A stretch of 64,000 nt of DNA from Harmothoe impar (GCA_947462335.1 OX381714.1:54233800-54297799); one strand, 5' to 3'; positions 1-12,480 are shown, counted from the stretch's first letter. The notes: a model not told the origin generated them from the letters alone. Made by a program: numbers and translations.

Positions 1-539
1 TCCAAAAACATATACCCTTTTCCTTGAAATGGTGTTCACACATAAATTCCCTTGAAATGGTGTTCACAACCAAATCTGAGAGACCCCCCCCTCGGATCAC
101 TTATAATAGAGATACAGGCCCCTGTTGGGGGTCATTCACAGGTCATTTACAGGTCATGTCACTACTACACTGTGTTACTCACATCTAAAAAGGGCAACAT
201 GGACTGTCACCGCCAATATGGAAATGGGTCATCCAGATGTTTTGTTACAGTAGGCCCCTAGTTTTATCTCTTAAGGGAGTGAACATTTTTTAGTAACGGG
301 GGGAAGGGTTGGTTTCCACGCAGACCATGCAAAATTCTTTACACCACTGGTCAGTGGGTTGAGATCTTTCAACCCCCCATCCCTTGCGGGTTGAAAAATT
401 GGCGCGCGTGGGCCCTTTGAAGTATAGTAACGCGCAGGCTTTTTGGCCCAAAACAGGTTAAGTCTTTTTGACCCCGCCTTGTTGATACATAATGATAACT
501 TCCTCAAAACCGTGGAGAGCATCAAGGATTCCAGTAAAA
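1..539. other. Upstream intergenic DNA
   Basis: No supported gene. The part at about 140-270 resembles about 11660-11790 upstream of receptor 2, suggesting the duplicated segment begins at least this far upstream. Confidence 0.3.
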
Positions 540-637
540 CTCATCAGCAGACCACACATGCTTGTCTCATCCTGTGGGTAGCTACCACACAACACGGGCA
601 CATAACCTAAGGCTGTGGTGAGGAGAGAACTGCCATT
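540..637 (+). promoter_or_regulatory. Conserved 5' flank/5' UTR of receptor 1
   Basis: The about 90 bases before the ATG share long identical runs with the 5' flank of receptor 2 at 12400-12480, including TGTCTCATCCTGTGGGTAGC and GCACATAACCT. Because this block is adjacent to each start codon it probably contains the 5' UTR and/or core promoter. No TATA box is obvious. Confidence 0.45.
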
Positions 638-701
638 ATGAAGACCAAACTGATCATGAGTCTTCTGTGCCTGCTACTCACTGTTATAATACAGGTGGAA
701 G
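638..701 (+). other. Receptor 1 exon 1: signal peptide
   Basis: This exon encodes 21 codons plus one base: Met-Lys-Thr-Lys followed by a Leu-rich hydrophobic core, typical of a secretory leader. The donor is G|GTAGGG at 702. The copy 2 leader (12481-12535) is the same apart from a three-codon indel and a few changes, which supports the ATG at 638 as the true start. Confidence 0.8.
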
Positions 702-3700
702 GTAGGGAAAGTAAGTAACAGTTACTCTGTGTCTCTTTGTGTAAAGAAAGTAATCTAGACGAATACGTGTGTTTAAAATCGTACAACTCCAACTCAGATA
801 TGGGGCCCTGGATGGGGCATGTGATGTTCTCTCATGAGAAATTGAGCTCCACTGCATGAGTGTGGGGATATGCGCATTTGCACTGTATATATGTATTGAA
901 TTGAAATTATTTTATAAATTTATACTGTATGAAGTAGGCTCAGGACCTGTTTGCTATATACAGTGGTGCAGATAAAGAGCTCAGATGTATTGAGCTATAT
1001 TCAAATCACTTTCCTTAAAGGCCCAGTGCCCCTATATATAGCACTGAGTACCTGTCCCGACTCCACTCCGACTGTCGCTGGAGGGGTACCGAGACCTGCG
1101 GGCTTAAAGGATAATAATATGTATCTACATGGACGCATACACACTGAGTTGTACTACCCCACACCTAATCAAAACTTTCATGAGCCAAAGAACCTGATCA
1201 TTTATTTGTGGGGGATTACCACCAAGTAACAAACCGACCCCTACACCTTCACTACCCAGTAAACAAAAATATATTTTGAAACATTTCTAAACATAGTTTA
1301 ATAGGTAGGAACTACATAGATACGTAGACCTAAATATGTTAAGCAACGTTTATATGGATTTTACATGATTTCATGTGCAAGAAAATCCTAAAGTAACCTC
1401 TAACACATTGAAAATCATTTACAAATCAAAAGATAGGTCTCACTGAGGGTAATCCCGCAGCAAATTGATAGTCATATATACAATTGTGGTCAGAAGTAAA
1501 TGCTGTAGGAGCACTGAATGGTCGATAGTTAAGTTGGCAATGATGCCAATATTATGGAAACTTGTGCACATGCTGCTGAAGGTCTGCCGAGTTGAATCAA
1601 ATAATAGGAAAGGGATTCTCAGTGAGTTTGGGAAAGGCTAGATTGGGAATCAGTGAAAATGCAATTTATTCAATGCAAATTGAGGCAAAATTCAGGTGGT
1701 TTTATGCTACAGGCAAGTGTTAAAATATTCCTTGTGCAGTAGCTAATTTTGGTTGAATAAGTTCTGTCGGAAGGATGTATCTATTCGGTCAAGGGTGATT
1801 TTCAAAAGTTGTAAATGTCCCGGCATGTTATGGTATATTAAAGTATTATAGGAGAACCATACCCTTCACTGAGACCTATAGGCCGACAAGCAGATAGACA
1901 TGCAGGCAACAGGCGGAAAGGGGGAACAGACACAGAGGTCAGAGAGGGTATAGGGGCGGGGGACGCTTGTTCCAGTCTGTGCCCGAGGACAAATAATTGA
2001 CACATAAGAAATAAACTATATGTTAATATGTCACACAAAATAATAAATAACAAAAGGAGATAGGAGAGATCTCGGTCTCGGAGGATGGTGTAGTTAATCA
2101 TATAATGCATTATGCTCTGTGTTGTTCATCATACCAACCCTGCAGGGCTCCAATCGGGGACGTTTAGCATTAACCGCCATAGGATAACCTTGGCGAGTAG
2201 ACTCACCATGGCTGCACATTCACTGATCATAATGATAAAAGGGAATATCACATTAAAGCACTATGCCACCCCTAAAGGGTTAACGAGGAGGAGCAGGCGG
2301 ATGGGGAGCCATCAATGGTCATGATGCAGTGAATGATAACAAGGGTAACAATGTCTCTGCCAAATGAGTCCAGCCTGGGGTTACAGCAAAATGGGTAAAT
2401 TACTTATTAGACCAGACCCAAAAAAGAAGTTCAGTTATTCAAGTAACAACAGGGAGGGGTTGGATCTTTTTCTTTTTGGGGGGGGGGGGGTCAAAATATT
2501 CTACTTGTTCTGAGCAAAAAAGCCTGCATGTTACTATGCTACAAAGAGGCATGAACGCACACAATTTTAGACCCACCGGGGTAGGGGGGAGGGGTGTTGA
2601 AAACTGCCCCCCCCCCCCCATCGTTAAAAAATGAGCACTCCCTTATATGATCTGTGATTTCCTTTACAGGTTACAAGGCCCCCGTTGAAGACAAACTCTA
2701 TGATGAAGTCCTGTCGAACCACCGGATCTCCAGACACATCCGGCCAGTCCCAGACTCCTTTAGTACCCTCAAGGTCGGCTTAGGCCTTGCTTTGCTCAGA
2801 TTTGAATCCTTGGTATGTATGTCAGGTACACTGTGAACATTGGTTGCCATTTTTGTAGCTGTACAGACTATTGTATAGGTATACAGTATAATCTACTGTA
2901 AACATACAATGGAATTAACTATAAATCCATTCTACAGTAGATACTACTGTAGATCTACAATACATTCTTTTGTGTACCCACACAAACTATTTACAGTGTA
3001 GTTTATTGAAATATCTTTCTACACATGTTAAGTTGGTTTGTTGTTCAAAGTCCGCTGGTATTACGGTTTAAATGGTGGGAAGATTGGTCTGCAGATATTT
3101 AGTGTCTGGTCACCTTGCATCCCATGGCGGACATTTTGTCACTGTCGTCAAAACCACCTAATTCTGAAGGCCAGGCAGTACCCGAAGGTCAGGCAGTACC
3201 CGACCTTCAGAATTAGGTGGTTTTGGCAAGAGTGCCGCACATATTTCTGTTTGTGCAGTCATTGTACTCTGCTGTACCTCACAAAGAATACCATATTGAA
3301 AAGATGTAGGCAATATCATAGTCCATGCTACATCAGGATCTCCAGAACACTCTGCTAATACTTGTTGTATATAATTCTGCAATTTACAGCCAGCTGTATT
3401 TTTTTTGTATTTGTGTGAATTAAGACATTTTCTCCTTCATACTTTCTATTGCCAGGATGAAATGCAGGACGTTCTAACTCTGAAGACGTGGATAAGATAC
3501 GTAAGTGTTACTGTAAACGTACTTATTTTCGTTGGTATACATTTTCGCGGATTTGTTAAAAAGTACAATTTCACGCAGATTTAAATTCGCAGATTTTGAG
3601 AGGTGGTAGTACTGTAGTTACATTGGACAAATTTTCACTCTGTACATATATTCGCAGGTTTTAGAATCTGCAAAATCTGCGAAAATATGTACAGCGTGAA

Positions 3701-6700
3701 ATAAAGTACGTTAACAGTATTAACCCCTTCCACGCGGTAAGCCAATATATTGCACAAAATTGCATTGAGTTACAAAAAATCCAGTGGTGAATATCTAGAA
3801 ATGTATTGAGCCATTAATATGCAACTGGCATGTGTATATGTGTATTATTTAATTCAGTAACTAACCCTTCAGTGGCAAAACAATGCTTTAATGCACTATG
3901 CACCATACTGAATGAAAGGAACCTTGCCAGTGTACAGACGATTTCATTAAAATGAACACCTTTTGGCAAGGCAAATTTGCTCCTGTGGCCAACCTTCCTT
4001 GTAACCAATTTTGGTCATTTATAGCTTTTAAACTTCCATAAACAATCAGGGAAATAACCACCACCAGACACAAAATTCACTTTACACCACTTGATTACTG
4101 TCATACACGGATGACACAACCCATGTCTATTAATTGACTAACTGTTAAACTCAATCTAGGAACTAGGTCCTCAAAGAGGCACAGTAGATGGGGGGAACTG
4201 TTAAACTCACCCTATGACTTGGGGACGTAGGATTTGTCTTGCGTATTTTGCCCGATTTCAAAATCGTTCTAAAAGTATTTAAAAAAAGAAGTGGCAAAGC
4301 AAAATGTGCTCCTGATGTTATAACCGTCTGCTCTTTATAAGGAGTTATCTGTAGTAGCCTTTTGTTGATGAGTAACTTATTGACTGCATATCTACATGAT
4401 GGTGACAAATGTCGCCTTATAATGACATGCCTAAAGGATTAACAGGTTTTCTTTGTTCTTTTTGCCTTTAGGTCTGGAACAATGCGTACCTTAGGTGGAA
4501 CCCTTCAGATTTCAATGGCACCGACCACATCCGTATACCTGCTAAAATCATCTGGAACCCTGACGTCGTTGTACAAGACAGGTTACATATTCTTTTTATA
4601 CATATGGTTTATAGTATGGTTGTAGTATGGAAGAACACCACGGTGCAAGAGAATAATGTGAGGTTTATACATATATACATATGAATAATTACTTTAGTTA
4701 AATGAGCACTATAAATCAGAGGACTGCTTGTGCAGAATTCAAAATTTCCTTTAATTACTAGCATTTTGTTGTGAGGCTTGATTATACAGTGAGAGTATTT
4801 GATTAATAGTATTTATTGACATTTTTTAGCACCAGGGATAGTGAGGTTTCTAATGCCCTAGCAGATGTGTCTTCTGATGGTACAGTTCTGTACATCCCTC
4901 CAACAAGGATACACACACACTGCAGTCTGGACTTTCAATACTTCCCTTATGACAAACAAGTCTGTGAGATAACATTTGGCTCTTTGACTTATGATGGATC
5001 TAAGGTAATGGATGACTGAATATTTATATGAATGCCTTGTTAAACATGTTAATTTGAATTATAAATACCGTAAATTCTCGCGTAGAAGCCGCGGCTAGTA
5101 CGAGGGTCAGATCGCTGGTGCGGCTTATAGGATCGGCCCATGGTCTGGGTGCAGCTTATACGCGAGTTTTTGTTACTATAGTACAGTATTAAAGCCACCA
5201 TAATCAGATGGCCAGTGTGGCTTATAGGATCGCCTGAATCTCGGAGTGTGTTTTATAAGAGAGTTAGGCTAATACGCGAGAATTTACGGTACCATATTTC
5301 CCTGTGTATTAGTCCGGGATTATCACTATTTACTAAGTGGCAAATTGACCTGACTTATACACAATGCAGGCTTTCTGTGATTGAAGAAATACTCTGGCTC
5401 CTGATTCTAATTTTAATAACTGTCTACTATTACTACTGTTTATTTCAATATTTCCAATAATTAACTCTCCAATTAATGCTTCATTTATGAAAAATGGCTC
5501 TAGGCAAAGAGGAAATACATGAGGTTTATAGAACTGAAAAAAAAGAACATGTGGATATTCCACATAGAAGTAGAATTATGGCCTAAAATGTGGACATTTC
5601 GGAAAGACATGGCTCGGCTTCTATTCAGACCTGGCTTATATACATAAGGAAATGCAGTACTAACTTACACTTCATGATGCCAGGCTTCAGCGCTGACTAT
5701 TTCACAATTTCACAATTCTTTACCATTTCTTCAGCTATACGCCTATATACATGTTTCTAAATACCTGGAAATTATTGATGAAACCTTTCAGCTGGACATT
5801 GACTTCTATGACGGTTTTGAGGATATTGATCTCAGTAGCTACGTTGAGAGCAGAGAGTGGGAGTTGAGTGACCATAGCGCTAAGAAGAACACCAAGTACT
5901 ACCCATGTTGTGAAGAGCCGTACCCTGACCTGACATTCAGCCTGACGGTGAGACGTAGGACGTCCTACTACACCTTTGTGTACCTGGGTCCTGCTGTGGT
6001 ACTCTCACTCCTGGCTCCCTTCATCTTCCTGTTGCCACCTGGCGACCAGCAGAAGATCACACTAGGTCAGTGCAATTAGTGAACCTTTTAAGGACACTTC
6101 AATGTGCTGTACAATGCCCTCTCATTGGGATTATGCATGAATGCACCTTTGACAAATAACTCACCAATTCTGTAAGGATTAAGGGACATTTCTATGTGCT
6201 GCCATATTTATGCACCATGCCAACTCAATGAGGTTGAAAAAGATTGAGTGTGTGAGTGGCCTCACAGATGGCTCAGGGTAAGCTGAATCTGTAGCTAATC
6301 ATGTACTTAGATATAGCACTAAATAATCATTCATCGGTCCGTTCTGGCATCAGAAATGAATTCCTTGTTAAAAAGTTCCCTAAAGTCATGTGCCATTATG
6401 TATGTTATTCCATTTCAGGCCAGCAGGTGGGTGTGGGTGAGCAGGTGGGTCCGGGAGAGCAGATGGGTGTGGGTGTGCGGGTGGGTGTGGGCAACAGTTG
6501 CAGGCTGCGGGCATGTACCGCCTTCTGTCCCTATCAAAAAATCAGTCGATCAGATGATAAACGGCGACGATATGGGTGGTACAGTTTTGAACTGCTCTGG
6601 ACGCTCCTTTTATCCTGACGCTATCGCTGGCAACTCTTGTGTTGTCTCAGGCAGTTCTCAGAGTGCATGAGAAGTCGCAGTGGCGCCACCCTTTGAACCA

Positions 6701-9402
6701 CAGTGGCAACACAAACTATTATGTTTGTCTGTTCTGCTGTTCTCTTTCATTTAAATTTGATTTAAAGTACTTAGATGGTTCTTTACTGTGTGTTGGAGGG
6801 TATTTCCAGTGTACAAGATGGCCTTTTGGCATGTGAAGAGAGAAATGTGGGGCACATTGGTAAAATATGTGATTTCTATCTTTGCTTTAACATTGAACCC
6901 TATGTGGCTTTCATTTAGAGGGTAGCAATTTAAGAATAGTTAAGAGTTTATGCAAAAGAGAGAAATCAGTACCTGAAGGTCGCAGGTGAATTTCATGCAG
7001 AAGGAAAGACATTTCACATTTCTTTTAGTAGGAAACATTTGTCCCCTGATCTTGCCTGTCTCTCCATGGTCTTATCTAATGGCTGTGGGCCATGGAGAGT
7101 GAGTGACAGCACTTCTCCGATGTAACAAAAACGTCTTAAAATATGGTTCAGGCGTTTAGTATAACTCAGTTTACCGTGAGTCAATTATAACGTGTTCAGT
7201 GACAATTGTTGATAATTATTGTTACATGTGCAGGGAATAGGGACCTTCGTGTACCCTGCAGTGAGTTCCCTTTTCGCAGATCATTTTGTATATGCTGTTC
7301 ATAAAAATACATTCAAAAAAGTTATATTAAACTTAGCTGAAATGGTTGTAATCTATTGCATCAACAATTACTACTTGGGAATACTTAGGCAAGTTAACAG
7401 CAATAAATCATCATGTACTTTGAATTAGGATTTAGGCATATTGGTTGTCATGATTATAGCAGTAGAGATAGCATCAGAAAGTCAAGTGCATTAGCTTGAA
7501 CTTTCTAATACTTACACTGTAAAGTTAGTATTTCTAAATGCCTGGTTATTTATCTGTGTCACTATAAAAAAGACCAATACAGCAAGAAAGGGTGACTTTT
7601 CAAAATAAAGTTGTGTTTACGTTAGTTTCATCAGAATGCACATAACATTGTCTGTAACAGCTGTATTTGTAAACATCTCATATCAGGAGATTCACAGGAC
7701 AATTATTTTTCAAATAGTACATATTAAGATGCAGGATTTTGAGGTTATATTCATGTATTTGTTGGTCAGATTTCAGAGATGCTCAAAAACTTTATCACCA
7801 ACTTTTCTAAAAAGTCACTCTTTCTTGCTTCATTGCTTAAAAGACATGTTTTCAGTTCAGGGTTTAGATCTTCAAAATATTCAGATATAGAGATGTCTCA
7901 TGCTTTATCCTCAGGTGTTGGTCTGCTGGTGTGCTACACACTGTTCTTCTTGGAGATGGCGACCACCCTGCCCACTATCCATGCTCAGACTCCCCTTATT
8001 GGTAAGTAACAAATATCTTGTAATGATTACAAAAAAATCCTACAAAGTATGGATCCTATTGACATTTACCCATCAACAACTTTTCTTTGTGATGCTTCAA
8101 AAAGTTTGTCATCCTCATTTACAGACAAATGAAAGCAGGCAGGTATATCTGGGGGGATCGATAATTTCAGTTTGTGTCATGGTTATTAAAGTGCTATCAG
8201 ATATACCAAAAATCATTACAAGATCACATTTTTTGCTATTGAAGACATTTCAATATAAAAATAATTCTAGAAAGAACTTCGAAGGTCTGTTTTCAGTTCT
8301 GAGTTGAAATTTCCATGTAACTAAGACCAAAATATTCCATTCAGGATAATGGCATGGATTCCATGGCAGTTTGCCAATGTGCCAATTTCGCATATAACAA
8401 AAAACGTTCCGATCCCCTTTCAAATATATAATACTAACACCAAAGATAAATTAATTCTCAGAAGACTACTATATTCTCCATCAAAAAGCAACCTGATGAA
8501 TTTTGGGGTCAAATTCCCACTGTTTTGCAGCTCAGGCCAAAATAAGAATCCCCCACTAAGTCACCTTCTCATGTGTTGATTTACATTATCTTCATGAATA
8601 ATATAGACCTTCATTGATATAGTTGTCATTTCAAAGAAAATAGAGCAACATGTATATTTTGAAGTGGACCTTGAAACTCCTGAATATTTAGAGATATCCA
8701 TAGCACATGTTAAATTCAATTATATAACTACAAATATTATTCAACTCTTTGCAGATAAGTACTACATGACGATGTATGTACTAGTGGCCATGGCCATGGC
8801 CCTGTCTACCCTGGTCTCCAACCTGGCCAGAAGAACCATTACCTTGAGACAGCCACCAGAAATTATCAAAAAGGTATCATACTTAAGCATGTTTGCTTGA
8901 ATTGAATTGGAAATCAAGACCATTGCTTAAGCTTGTAGTTACATCCTCAGTATAAAACATATAATTACAGAAAAAAACTTTTTATGAAGTCAATGCCTAT
9001 TTGTTATAATTTTCATCATAAATCTTCTGGAAAGGAAACTTAGAATTCCTTCATTAGATCTTTCCCTTATATTTGCCTGATTAAAATGTAGACAATTAAC
9101 ACTGCCTTTTAATAATCTTATTACAATATCTCCAAATTTGATTCCAGGTGTTACTGAGCTGCCTTGGTCGCTGCCTGTGTGTCTCCTACTCCATGTATTC
9201 TGACCTGCCACCGGCTGAAGAAGACACCCCAGACGTGAAAGTGACAGGGACAGGACGGGGGGCCATGCAGCGTCAGCCATCAGCTGGGTCTGACATCAAG
9301 GAGTGGCTGCTGATTGCCACAGTGGTGGACCGCCTCTTGTTCCTGGTCTACCTGGTGCTGAGCGTGGTCCTCACCATTATCATACTCTCATGTCGTGGTT
9401 AA
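638..9402 (+). CDS. Cys-loop (nAChR-like) ligand-gated ion channel subunit, copy 1
   Basis: Nine exons with GT/AG borders: 638-701, 2670-2812, 3456-3500, 4472-4581, 4830-5004, 5792-6065, 7915-8001, 8755-8873 and 9148-9402. They splice in frame to 423 residues plus TAA. Seen: a signal peptide (residues 1 to about 21), the loop D Trp, a 13-residue Cys-loop (C152-C166, with FPYD), the loop C vicinal pair C218-C219 with flanking Tyr, M1-M3, a short M3-M4 loop (about 65 residues) and M4 ending five residues before the stop. The family forms pentameric channels in the plasma membrane; the vicinal Cys pair is the alpha-subunit hallmark. Odd: the loop A Tyr position is Gln119 and the loop B Trp position is Leu173, so the classical acetylcholine aromatic box is incomplete. 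No exon shows a stop or frameshift, so it looks functional as a protein. The start is the first ATG before a hydrophobic leader and is matched in copy 2. Ligand and charge selectivity are unknown. Confidence 0.9.
3149..3225. repeat. Short hairpin repeat in intron 2 of receptor 1
   Basis: The two arms containing ACCACCTAATTCTGAAGG and its reverse complement CCTTCAGAATTAGGTGGT are separated by about 30 bp that contain two copies of AGGCAGTACCCGA. This is MITE-like; no target duplication was determined. Confidence 0.6.
3511..3717. mobile_element. MITE-like element with TA duplication in intron 3 of receptor 1
   Basis: The left end CTGTAAACGTACTTATTT and right end AAATAAAGTACGTTAACAG are near-perfect inverted repeats flanked by TA (3509-3510 and 3718-3719). 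It contains further inverted copies of a TTCGCAGATTTT motif. The insertion starts only about 10 bp after the exon 3 donor, just outside the GTAAGT. Confidence 0.65.
5068..5289. mobile_element. MITE-like element in intron 5 of receptor 1
   Basis: The ends CCGTAAATTCTCGCGTA and CGCGAGAATTTACGG are inverted and bounded by TA on both sides. Internally GCGGCTTATAGGATCG-type units recur. A degraded relative lies at about 34150-34320, where the same order of motifs is visible. Confidence 0.65.
5792..8873 (+). other. Receptor 1 exons 6-8: loop C, M1, M2 pore and M3
   Basis: Exon 6 holds loop C (YYPCCEEPY), the pre-M1 RRR motif, M1 and the start of M2, and it ends after the first base of a Gly codon. 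Exon 7 carries the rest of M2. Exon 8 carries M3. Numbering the M2 Lys as 0', the -1' residue is Gln (Glu in cationic nAChRs), 9' is Val rather than Leu, 20' is Thr rather than Glu, and there is an extra Glu at 17' (Glu284). Copy 2 shares all of these, so the pore is not a pseudogene artefact. Confidence 0.85.
6066..7914. other. Intron 6 of receptor 1
   Basis: The first about 170 bp align by eye with the start of intron 6 in receptor 2. A GGTGGGTGTGGG-type minisatellite lies at about 6424-6490. Nothing else was recognised. Confidence 0.4.
9148..9402 (+). other. Receptor 1 exon 9: M3-M4 loop, M4 and stop
   Basis: The last coding exon contains a Cys-rich start, a short cytoplasmic loop, an amphipathic helix ([17 protein letters not shown]) leading into M4, and a five-residue tail ending SCRG. 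A possible polyadenylation signal AATAAA follows at 9675-9680. Confidence 0.85.
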
Positions 9403-10600
9403 AGGGGGACCGTCACTGGGCAGGCTGCATCCATTTTGTGCCATATGCTATGATTGATAGACACCAGGAACTGCCCAGAGGCTGGCCCACAGGTTTTTGG
9501 TTGACCACAACAAAGCCATGTGCAGTGCACACCACATTGTCAGCCCCACTGTTTATTTTGAGTACCTCTGCACAGTAGATTGACTCCACTTGATTGGTGT
9601 GTCCACACTCACTGACATATGCAGTAGCAATACAGCTGAATATAACTTAGCCTAGGCCTGTAGATAGAAGCCCTAATAAAATATAGTCTGCCGTTGTACT
9701 CAGTGGCAGTAGGCATAACAGTGGACTATTAACAGGACCAACATGCCAAGATAGGGTTTTGATACAGACTGGGTCACCTGGGCCGGACCAGTTACAGAAA
9801 CAGTGGTGCCAGTAGAAGCACATTGAGCACTACATTAACACTTTAACCTTTTAAGGGCGGCATGATGTCCCAAGCTCTGCAATACATTTGTTATCATTGG
9901 CTACCAACACAATGCTGGTGACTCACATGCTGGTGCTACATTAATACATAATTATATATCACAATTGCTTTGGGAGTGTATCAACCCGGTAGAGTCAGTA
10001 TGATGAGAGTCTAAGATGAAGGTTATGTAGCATTATAACATTACCTAAGCACACTGTGTCATGTACTATGGCCATGTGTTCTATGTATTTCTGACATACA
10101 TTTAGTCTTGCCCGTCAAGAATGTATTTATATTAGGAATGTTGCCTCACAGAGTCACTAATCATATCCCTGATATAGAAAATAAAAGGAATATCAAAACG
10201 CAATTTAACTCAAAAACGCAATATTATTTGTTCAATTAGGAAATATTTCTGCTATGTACTATGCACACTATAAATCTCCCTGTTTATGAATCATTTACAG
10301 CCATATCTCCACCCATAGAATACAATTATTATATCAAGTACAGTTCCCACTGATGGAGACACTATTTTCTAGTTTTTCCATGAGATCAACATCCCTCGAC
10401 ATACTGGTGAAATATCAAGGCTAAGCACTGGGCATTTCTGTGCAAAATAAGCCAAACCATATAGTCTGAATTAATTCCTCTACCAGTAAAAAGGGTGCCT
10501 ACAGAGGTGGACTGTGTGCTGTATATGAAATGGTATAGCTGCCCACGGCTAAACTCCAGCGTATTATTTATTATAGTTGGCAGATTAACATAAAAATGAA
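9403..10600. other. 3' UTR/intergenic DNA after receptor 1
   Basis: AT-rich DNA with candidate polyadenylation signals (9675-9680 and near 10181). No gene seen. Confidence 0.35.
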
Positions 10601-10601
10601 C

Positions 10602-10706
10602 GAGTAAAGATACAACTGGATGTGCGACGACGAGTTTGGGTCGCCGTATCGCACGGTACGCAAGACCCAAACAAGTCATCGTACATCCAGTTGTATCTTT
10701 ACGAGT
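10602..10706. repeat. Hairpin repeat, about 100 bp
   Basis: The arms contain TAAAGATACAACTGGATGT and its reverse complement. The pairing continues through a GAGTTTGGGTC/GACCCAAAC segment toward a centre near 10653. It looks like a nearly whole-length palindromic MITE. Confidence 0.65.
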
Positions 10707-10720
10707 TCTTTTTTTGTTTA

Positions 10721-10953
10721 ATTATACCTAGCATATGACACTACGATTAAGACGACCTGTATTGCTCAATATCTATCAATATCTGTCAATATTAGGGAGT
10801 ATTTCGCCCTAGAAAGGTTGCATGAGAGAGAGAGATGGCGATGGTCAACTTTTCTGTATCGCAGACGTTGTGATACAGAGGTCTGTATCACACACGTAGC
10901 CTGTCCGCCGCTCCTACGCTGTAGGAATAGGTGTGTCATATGCTAGGTATAAT
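10721..10953. mobile_element. MITE-like element with perfect terminal inverted repeats
   Basis: A perfect 21-bp inverted repeat (core TATACCTAGCATATGACAC) bounds 233 bp. The interior has no ORF. It lies next to the 10602-10706 hairpin, between the two receptor genes. Confidence 0.7.
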
Positions 10954-12399
10954 AAATACCAGTAGGTGCCACATTGCTGATGAGGAGTAAAGTGGACTCT
11001 CTATTGAAGTGCACGATGTTTTCATAAAATCTCATATTTGTCACCCTGGTGAGCATACCCTGCAAAAAAAACGCAAGTGGAACTCATGCCATCCTTGTGT
11101 CATAAGTCGGGAATTTCAGAACTTTTTTGGGGGAAAATTTTGGAAATTTTTGGAAATTTTCTTGAGTCATATTCCTTGTCATTTTTTTTAATGTGAAACT
11201 CACATCTTCATTCTATATGTGGAATTTCTGGTGACTGGCATGAGTAAAACTCACACATCACCATTGAACATGTCACTAGGAATGTTCACTATTCTTTGTA
11301 TTGTTCATAATCAGACAATATTGTGGGAGTTTACGCAGATCAGGTGTAATGTTGACCATTCAGGTCAAGACGGTGACTGTGACTAGTACAAAGGACCCAG
11401 CTGTGAAACAAAAAAGTGGAAATGTGCCATTTTACAGTCAAATGTACAAATCTAAGAAACTTAGGTATCTTTTTTACTTTTGTGTTGCTCTCATCATGCA
11501 AACATGCAATACGTTGGCCTTTCCTGTCTGTTAATTAATCTGTTTGTATTTAGAGAATTGCATTCAAAATGATTAGATCATAGTAAGCTTGGGCATTCCC
11601 AATGTTATAATATGTGTATATTCTCTTGACAGCAGTGCTTGATAGAAACAACCACCTGTGTACATGTCCATCACTTTCAGACAGACTCCAGTTGGGTTCA
11701 GACTATGTTGAGTTACTCATATCTAACTGGAACAACGTGGAGTGCCACGGTCAACATGAACACTAGTAGTTCACATGTTTTATATTGAGCCCAGAAAAAA
11801 AGAAAAGGACATGGTTCAGACTATATGGTCCAAAAATCTAGTGTAGCTAAGATGTTTGTGTTTTTTGTTTTGTGTACCAGAAATGAGTGGTGAATGGCAA
11901 CATTGACTCATGACTCATCAGAATGATTTATCAATTCTTTCTGTGACTAGAAATATCAAAAAGGTTGTTGGATAATTATTAAGAAGATGTTTCCCAAAGT
12001 CAAACTATTATCTAGGCCAATATGAGCAGTTGCAGCTTATTCCTCTTGATCAATATTCTTTTAAAAGTTAAAATTTCATTCTTTTTAATCCAAAATAGGG
12101 AAAAAAAGACATGGATAAGCTTGTTGTTTAGCCTAGTTAAAATAGTGTTCCCTTTGAGAAAGGAGCACTTTCTTAATGCAGGGGAGAGCGTAAATGATTC
12201 CACTATTGTCAAACTGTGTTTTTATATTTGGCCTTGCCATCAGAGGTTAGCTATGTCCTTGCACGTGGTCCCACTGTCAACATCAAACTAGGCCAACTCA
12301 CTCTCTACTCACATGGACTGAATTGTATAATTACAAGAAATGGACCAACTTTGAGGTGGAGAATGTACAAGGCATGCAGTAGCACACATTTACCATTTA
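10954..12399. other. Intergenic DNA between the receptor genes
   Basis: AT-rich DNA with no supported ORF. The segment at about 11660-11790 resembles sequence upstream of receptor 1. Confidence 0.3.
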
Positions 12400-12480
12400 A
12401 TTGTCTCATCCTGTGGGTAGCTGCCACACGACAAGCACATAACCTGGGTGTAGTGAGGAGGACCAGAGAGAACTGTCATC
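12400..12480 (+). promoter_or_regulatory. Conserved 5' flank/5' UTR of receptor 2
   Basis: This is the counterpart of the block before receptor 1, ending directly at the ATG. It was either duplicated with the gene or kept by selection. A weaker match lies further upstream (about 11660-11790 versus about 140-270). Confidence 0.45.

Larger units (their letters stand above)
2670..5004 (+). other. Receptor 1 exons 2-5: extracellular ligand-binding domain
   Basis: Exon 2 encodes the N-terminal helix and first strands. Exon 3 (45 nt) carries the loop D Trp. Exon 4 carries the WxxxYLRW motif, an NGT N-glycosylation sequon and loop A (WNPDVVVQD). Exon 5 carries the complete Cys-loop and loop B (FGSLTYDG). 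Compared with nAChR alpha subunits, the loop A Tyr is replaced by Gln (CAA codon) and the loop B Trp by Leu (TTG, one base from TGG). The exons join in frame with phases identical to copy 2. Confidence 0.85.
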
